DNA from: Paraspadella gotoi
Taxonomy: Eukaryota; Chaetognatha
DNA length: 64,000 nucleotides
Direction of reading: 5' to 3'
Assembly (NCBI GenBank): GCA_051294375.1
Contig: CM119271.1
Coordinates: 304,721 to 368,720, forward strand
Shown piece by piece: positions 59,040 to 64,000 of this stretch. Each line of letters starts with the position of its first letter. Position 1 is the first letter of the stretch. The translations under genes and the position numbers were made by a program. The notes beneath the pieces are model-generated. The model had not been told where the DNA came from, searched no databases, and saw only the letters and a program-made list of their open reading frames with translations.

Positions 59040-60091
59040 TGAAGGTCAATTTCACCCTCTCATCGCTCAGTTTAATGCTGAGAGTAACATTAACAACATG
59101 TTAAAAAAATTAATTCTACAATGAGTACGTAACAAATCCGCATCAAGAGCGCAAAGCTCTTAGCTTAATCTAATCAACTCGAAAAACAATTCGCGAACGT
59201 CGGAAGTCTTGAGGATCGAAGCTTGAGATTAAATTAATAATTACCCCGTGTCCGTTCGCGAGTGACACCAAAAAAATGCGTACCATTTCTCATTGGAGAA
59301 ATATTTTTTTAATTTTCTTTCTTTATTCTATAGCAAAGTACTGGACGTTTATTATATTTTAATTTCATAAGATTAATTTTATATTTACTTATGTAAAACA
59401 ACCTTTTTAATGGTCATCCAATTTCATTTTCAGTAAAAAAACTAAATCTTTTTTTAAAAAAAATCAAATTAATTACTTAAAATATTAAAATTCATTTACA
59501 TAAGATAGCTTATTTATTAAATAATGGATAATTTTTATATTGGTTGTACCAATTTTATAAATTATATTTATTAAATATTTAAGGTATAGTAAAAATTTTT
59601 TTGTGTCACTCGCGAACGGACACGCGGTATGTATAAATAACAAAATGCGTTTTGACTAGAAAATAAGATTTTTTTACAGCTGAATTTGTATGGAATCCTG
59701 GGCATTTTGAGCATTTATTCAGAAGCATCGCCGTCGTTAGACAAAATTTGAAAAGGCACGAAACGAAAGGGAAAGACGAAGACGGCAAAAAAAATATATG
59801 AAAAAGAACCGCAAAAAGGAGAGATCTTGGTTAATGAGCAAATTCAGTTGAGTATGAAAAACGTTAATAATGAAAACCAAAAAAAATTAACAGCAAATAG
59901 GGGGAGGAGATCAAACGCTACGTGGATTTTCACGTCAAACGAAAACGACAAAAAAAAAAAAAAAAAAAACCGTTACAAAGAAATAGGAAAACATTTTTCC
60001 CAGCAATAAGAGACAAAATCCCTCCGTTCATGATAATTAAAACTGTTCAATGAACAATGACTCAATCTCGGTAGTAACGAAAGCGAACCAG
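59040..60091. other. Intergenic DNA between SLC35B3 and the WD40 gene
   Basis: Includes a MITE B end at about 59500-59565 and an inverted pair around it: GCGAGTGACACCAAAAAAAT at about 59258 and its near complement at about 59600, so a small element probably spans about 59240-59625. Otherwise no gene. Confidence 0.55.
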
Positions 60092-63000
60092 TTAATTGTA
60101 CATGAACTTTTTGGTGAGCTTATTGTAGACCGGCTTGGAGAAGTAGTAGTTCTCGTCGTTACGGTCTCGTGGCTTGGGTTTAATGGGCGCTCCGACGAGC
60201 GGATTGTAGTCCTTGTGCTGGACCACCTCGTCAGGGCGACCAGCATTGAGAAAGTCCATAATGTTGATGTTCCCGAGAACGTCACCCGTGATGAGGTGAA
60301 AGGGGGTGAGAGAGACAGCGAGGCAACCCTCTTGCAAATCACGAGGAACGCCTTTCTTGCTGCGATAGATCATGGGGTTGCCGGAGCCCTTAACCGCACC
60401 TATGGTGGAGGTGAATATATCTTTACCTCCTTATATCGATGATACTGTGGACGAACAACCATAACACGCAACCTCGGTCAAACCACTTGACCTTACCAAA
60501 CTTACCCTCGCTCAATTTCCCCCACTTATTTATGGTCAAACGTTGACCTTGTAAATACTATTATTATATACTTATTATTTGAGCATTTTGACTGTTATTG
60601 TTTATAACGTTGTTGAAGAATAAATAATTCTTACTCCGAAACTTGTTGCGTCCGCAATACCTTGTTTCACTAGTGTCACTAGCTCCCGACTTACCCGATC
60701 CTTGCCCGGCTCTCTGCCAGATCCACAGAATGACCTCGTCCCTCTCATCGTGACCGATGGCGACGGCCTTGCCGAGACTCAGCATTCGCTTTTGAAAGTC
60801 CGTCTGGGGAGGAGAAAAAAACGGACCAATGTTTTTTCAGAGTTAACTAAAGCTCTTTTAGGTGTTCGAAAGTGCGGCATTCCTTTTTTAAAACGATATA
60901 CAATCCATCTGGAAAACAATGTACGTAGTATAATCGAAAACAATTTAAACGACTTTATTGAACAGAATCATTTGTAATTTTAAACGGTTGTCCATACTTT
61001 TTAAATCTTTTAAAAACGATTTTTTCGAACCAATGGGAAGGATTTAGATTTTGGTTTTCCACCTGTCCAAAAATACTATTATCGTAGTCGCGATGATTCA
61101 AAAAGTGGGCAAATACAGTGATAAATCGTTTCGGGGTCAAGTCTTTCATCAATTCAGCCATAGTGTAGTCGTCCATGATGAGCGAGGGGCCAACATTTGG
61201 CAAAAGAGTTTCCATCTGTGGAACCACTCGGGTGTTGCCATTCATTTTGGAAACAAGCGCAACGAAAAACGCAAGAGTCTTCCAGTGTTGGCGAGGAATA
61301 AGAATATCTGTCTCTTCCCTGGCGACCAACTCCACTAGCAAGTGCTTATCACCCGAACCCTTCCCACCAAATGCTTCCGAAGGAACAACGCCCAACAGAT
61401 TGACGTTAAAAAAAGCGTTAATAAGGACAACGGCATCCTTCCTGAAGACAGGTTGGCGACCCCAAGAGAAATTAATTTCTTTCGCGATTAAGTCTAACTC
61501 TATGTCACCGAAAAACTTTTCCGGAAACAAGGAGGGTGGAATGACAAGAAGAAAGCGCCCGTGGGCGATCCGTTCCAGGTGAGAGCTTTCGTTGATAAAA
61601 GGCGAAAGGATAAATCGTAAAAGTTTCGAATTCCGCAAAAAGGAGGGAGGTGGGATGCAGAAGAGCGAGGGAATGGGAGAGGAATCGTTAGCCTCAGTGG
61701 CGAAAAGTCGATCAGCGATAGAATAGGTATCCATATCCAGCGGACGACGAAGCAGGGAGTAAAAGTCTTGACTCTCGACGCGAAATCGGTCTCCGTATTC
61801 GGCGGAAAGGTCCTTCAACGGAAGATCGAAGGTTTCGACATCGGCCTCGATCCCGACGATGGAGAGACCAGGATTGGCGTCGAGGAGCTTTCGACTCAGG
61901 ATTCCTGGTCCAGGATTTATCTCGAAGAGTCGAGATTGGCCTGAGGCATTGAAGGCATTGAAGAGTCTTTCGTTAAGATTCCGAGCCAAGTCGGTGGCTA
62001 GGACCTCGTCTCGGAGATAGAGAGAATCCGAATTGACCGTGGTCGAAGCATGAGCAGCATCGATCTTAATGTTAACAGACTTGGGAACTAAGAGCGATCT
62101 CCATTGCCGTAACTTGAGAGCGGTGCCATTTTTCCGAAACGAATTCAATACTAGCACGGCCATAATACCATTGACCACTCAAGTGTAATGTAATCTTGTA
62201 AACTTGAAAAACAATAAAATGAACAATTTTTTCCCCAAAATTTGTCATGGTCTTAATTCTTTTTATTTCACTTAAGCTACTTTTCCTCGCTTTTTTTCTT
62301 AAGACCTCTGGTTGTTTAATGTTCAACCCCAAAGCCACGGAAAGAAAATTAAAAGCATTTAAAATATATTTTGTTTTCGCAAACCTACTAAATACATTTT
62401 TCATAAAATATGACTGAAAAAAGTCCACGACTCTGATCCCTACGATCGTTAAAGAAAAAACAAAAAAGACTAAAAATTCAGCTTCACTGACGTCGATGTC
62501 GAAGACAGGCGCGGTGTGCAGCGTCCCCTTCCACAGTAGCGGGATGGAAGAAGAGATGTCCCACAGCCTCATGGTCCGATCCGCGCTGCCGCTGACGATC
62601 CAAGGAAAGCAGAAGCGAACCACTTTGAGGGCGTTGGTGTGGCCCGTAAGGATCGCCACCTGCTCCCCATCGGCGATGTTCCAGACGCGAACCGAGTGAT
62701 CTCGGGACCCGGTCACCGCGTACTCGTCGTCGCAGTCAACGCAATCGACAAGATTCTCGTGGCCCCTGGGGATTTAAAAGAGTGGATTTAAGGGAGAAAA
62801 GAATTAATTTCCCATTTTCCCGCCTCTCCGATTCCCCACCAATGCTCGAAGACTCACATCAATTTAAAAGAGTGGATTTAAGGGAGAAAAGAATTAATTT
62901 CCCATTTTCCCGCCTCTCCGATTCCCCACCAATGCTCGAAGACTCACATCAATTTCCTCGCCAACTTGAAAGACGTCGGGTGACGCACGACCTCCCAGAC

Positions 63001-63387
63001 TGCGGCCGTCTTGTCGCGGCATCCCGTCACCATTACGTCGCCGCGGATGCGAAAGCAACTGAGGCCGGCATCGTGTGCGTGGCAGGCGAGGAAGGCGCCA
63101 GTCTCCGCGTCCCAAATCGTCATCTCGTTGCCGAGATTGTAGCAGGCGACTAAGTAGCCTTCCTGCGAGAGGGAGGGGAGAGAGAAGGAACAAAATTGAA
63201 AAACGATGCCAATAAGAAACAGACTAAAAGCACGAGGACCTGAAAATAATTTAATCATAAATCAAAGGAAAAAAAATCCGCGTCACCTGAAAACCGAAAC
63301 CGGAAATGGGAGAGTTTCCGGCGACGTCGATCTTCGCCTTGCAGTCGCCCGTCACCATGTCCCACAAGCGGATCACGTTTTTCTTTC
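60092..63387 (-). CDS. WD40-repeat protein, 3' part (five exons seen, 5' end outside window)
   Basis: Exons 63287-63387, 62948-63162, 62492-62765, 60695-60803, 60092-60399; 334 residues visible. WD repeats are clear: VIRLWDMVTGDC, EMTIWDAETGAF, TAAVWEVV, GHENLVDCVDCDDEYAVTGSRDHSVRVWNI, GHTNALKVVRF..WIVSGSADRTMRLWDI and VILWIWQR. The style (alternating short blades, VTGSRD, VSGSAD) resembles F-box/WD40 substrate receptors, but no F-box is in view, so I do not name it. The C-terminal 60 residues (PKPRDRNDENYYFSKPVYNKL) lie outside the propeller. The donor of exon 62492-62765 must be GTCAGT to keep phase. Intron 60804-62491 contains TFB2M; intron 62766-62947 contains a duplicated splice site. 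Confidence 0.8.
60955..62163 (-). CDS. TFB2M: Mitochondrial transcription factor B2 (TFB2M), intronless, nested
   Basis: With TFAM and POLRMT starts mitochondrial transcription; belongs to the KsgA/Dim1 rRNA dimethyltransferase superfamily. 402 residues in a single exon, near the usual 396. The N terminus (FRKNGTALKLRQWRSLLVPKS) is basic and free of acidic residues, as expected for mitochondrial import. The SAM-binding motif is LFEINPGPGILSRKLLDANP; the catalytic N/D-P-P-Y/F position reads CIPPPSF, consistent with the weak or lost methylase activity of B2 forms. Later blocks include YTMAELMKDLTPKRFITVFAHFL. The start ATG at 62163 is the first in frame after a GTG. A poly(A) signal AATAAA overlaps the stop codon (60954-60959). 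The gene lies in an intron of the WD40 gene on the same strand. Confidence 0.85.
   Translation of the reverse strand: MAVLVLNSFRKNGTALKLRQWRSLLVPKSVNIKIDAAHASTTVNSDSLYLRDEVLATDLARNLNERLFNAFNASGQSRLFEINPGPGILSRKLLDANPGLSIVGIEADVETFDLPLKDLSAEYGDRFRVESQDFYSLLRRPLDMDTYSIADRLFATEANDSSPIPSLFCIPPPSFLRNSKLLRFILSPFINESSHLERIAHGRFLLVIPPSLFPEKFFGDIELDLIAKEINFSWGRQPVFRKDAVVLINAFFNVNLLGVVPSEAFGGKGSGDKHLLVELVAREETDILIPRQHWKTLAFFVALVSKMNGNTRVVPQMETLLPNVGPSLIMDDYTMAELMKDLTPKRFITVFAHFLNHRDYDNSIFGQVENQNLNPSHWFEKIVFKRFKKYGQPFKITNDSVQ
62772..62955. repeat. 90-base perfect tandem duplication over a 5' splice site
   Basis: 62772-62865 and 62862-62955 repeat with a period of 90 bases and no difference in my reading. 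The unit includes the last bases of the WD40 exon and the donor GTGAGTC, so the intron carries a second identical donor. Confidence 0.9.
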
Positions 63388-64000
63388 CTGAAAATTCTCA
63401 AACGTGAGCTACAAATAGCGGTAGCCGACAAAATTCAAATTTTAATGCGAACAGCATTAAACTAATCGATTATTGGTATTAATTATTGTCATAACATATT
63501 TTTTTTTTTGCAAAAATGTTCCGAACCATGAGTAATTCGCTAATTAAAATTATTATATTACTAAATATTTAAGGAAAAACAGTGTGTGACTAGGGTAGTC
63601 TGGTGATTTTTTTATTTTTGTTAAGAAAATTTTTTTTTCGCGTTCTGTCATGTAGCAGACATCGTTAGCTTTCATATGATACCTCACATGATGCATTAAA
63701 ATTATTTTATGATAGAATTATTCTCTGCGTTGATGACATAAAAAAACAAAAAATGAGATAATTTTTTTCTGCCAGGCCTAGTAGACACAGCTAAATCTTA
63801 AAATTTAAAAATCTGATAGTATAGTCTTTTAGCCCTATGTCAGTTGTTTTTAAATCAGGGGGAATAAAGTTTGAACTCCTAAATTATCATATTTAAATCA
63901 TATGTTTGTTAAGGTTCCTGCATGATTTTTTTAATTTTTTTGTTTTTAACAAAATGATAATCATTATCCTTAGTAATTATATAAACATTTGAGGTATAGA
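63388..64000. other. Intron or upstream DNA of the WD40 gene
   Basis: AT-rich, no coding block on either strand; upstream exons of the WD40 gene should lie beyond the window. Confidence 0.55.

Noticed and set aside
1-64000. CRISPR arrays, bacterial operons or phage genes
   Set aside because: Introns, SINEs and animal families throughout; no direct-repeat arrays with spacers seen.

Overview
The window is nuclear DNA from a metazoan. Genes are split by introns with GT-AG (two GC-AG) splice sites, the proteins are animal housekeeping families, and the non-coding DNA is AT-rich and full of cut-and-paste transposon remnants, MITE-like inverted repeats and tRNA-derived SINEs. Short introns are 60-120 bases; long ones (1-5 kb) are long because of transposable elements. 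I cannot name the phylum from the sequence alone. Exon structures were deduced by hand from splice motifs, reading phase and family conservation; for each complete multi-exon gene the exons add up to a whole number of codons.

Layout (all on the minus strand unless stated): branched-chain aminotransferase (20-14528); oligosaccharyltransferase catalytic subunit STT3B type (16161-24833); p24/TMED cargo receptor (25654-32683); PA2G4/EBP1 (33964-38697); RAP1GDS1/SmgGDS (39828-42740); an eight-finger C2H2 protein (44860-46189); proteasome lid subunit PSMD8/Rpn12 (46736-48439); arginyltransferase ATE1 (49834-53788); a 106-residue single-pass membrane protein (53950-54603); CRIPT (54995-55297); PAPS transporter SLC35B3 (55700-59039); and the 3' part of a WD40 protein (60092 to beyond the analysed exons) whose intron holds an intronless TFB2M gene on the same strand.

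Only two genes lie on the plus strand, and both sit wholly inside introns of minus-strand genes: a PIM-like kinase in the aminotransferase gene (10251-12142) and a 754-residue protein with two tandem barrier-to-autointegration-factor (BAF)-like domains plus a long repetitive tail in the STT3 gene (21622-24278). The tandem-BAF protein is the most novel gene here.

The mobile fraction includes a nearly intact Tc1-like transposon with one stop codon, its empty paralogous target, several inverted-repeat elements with TTAA or TA target sites, two SINE families sharing one 3' domain, a composite GA/CAG-rich repeat family, hammerhead-like motifs, and a tRNA-Leu 3' half that ends in an encoded CCA. 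The genes do not form one pathway; STT3, TMED and SLC35B3 act in the secretory pathway, PSMD8 and ATE1 in protein degradation, TFB2M in mitochondria, and BCAT (cytosolic or mitochondrial) in amino acid metabolism.
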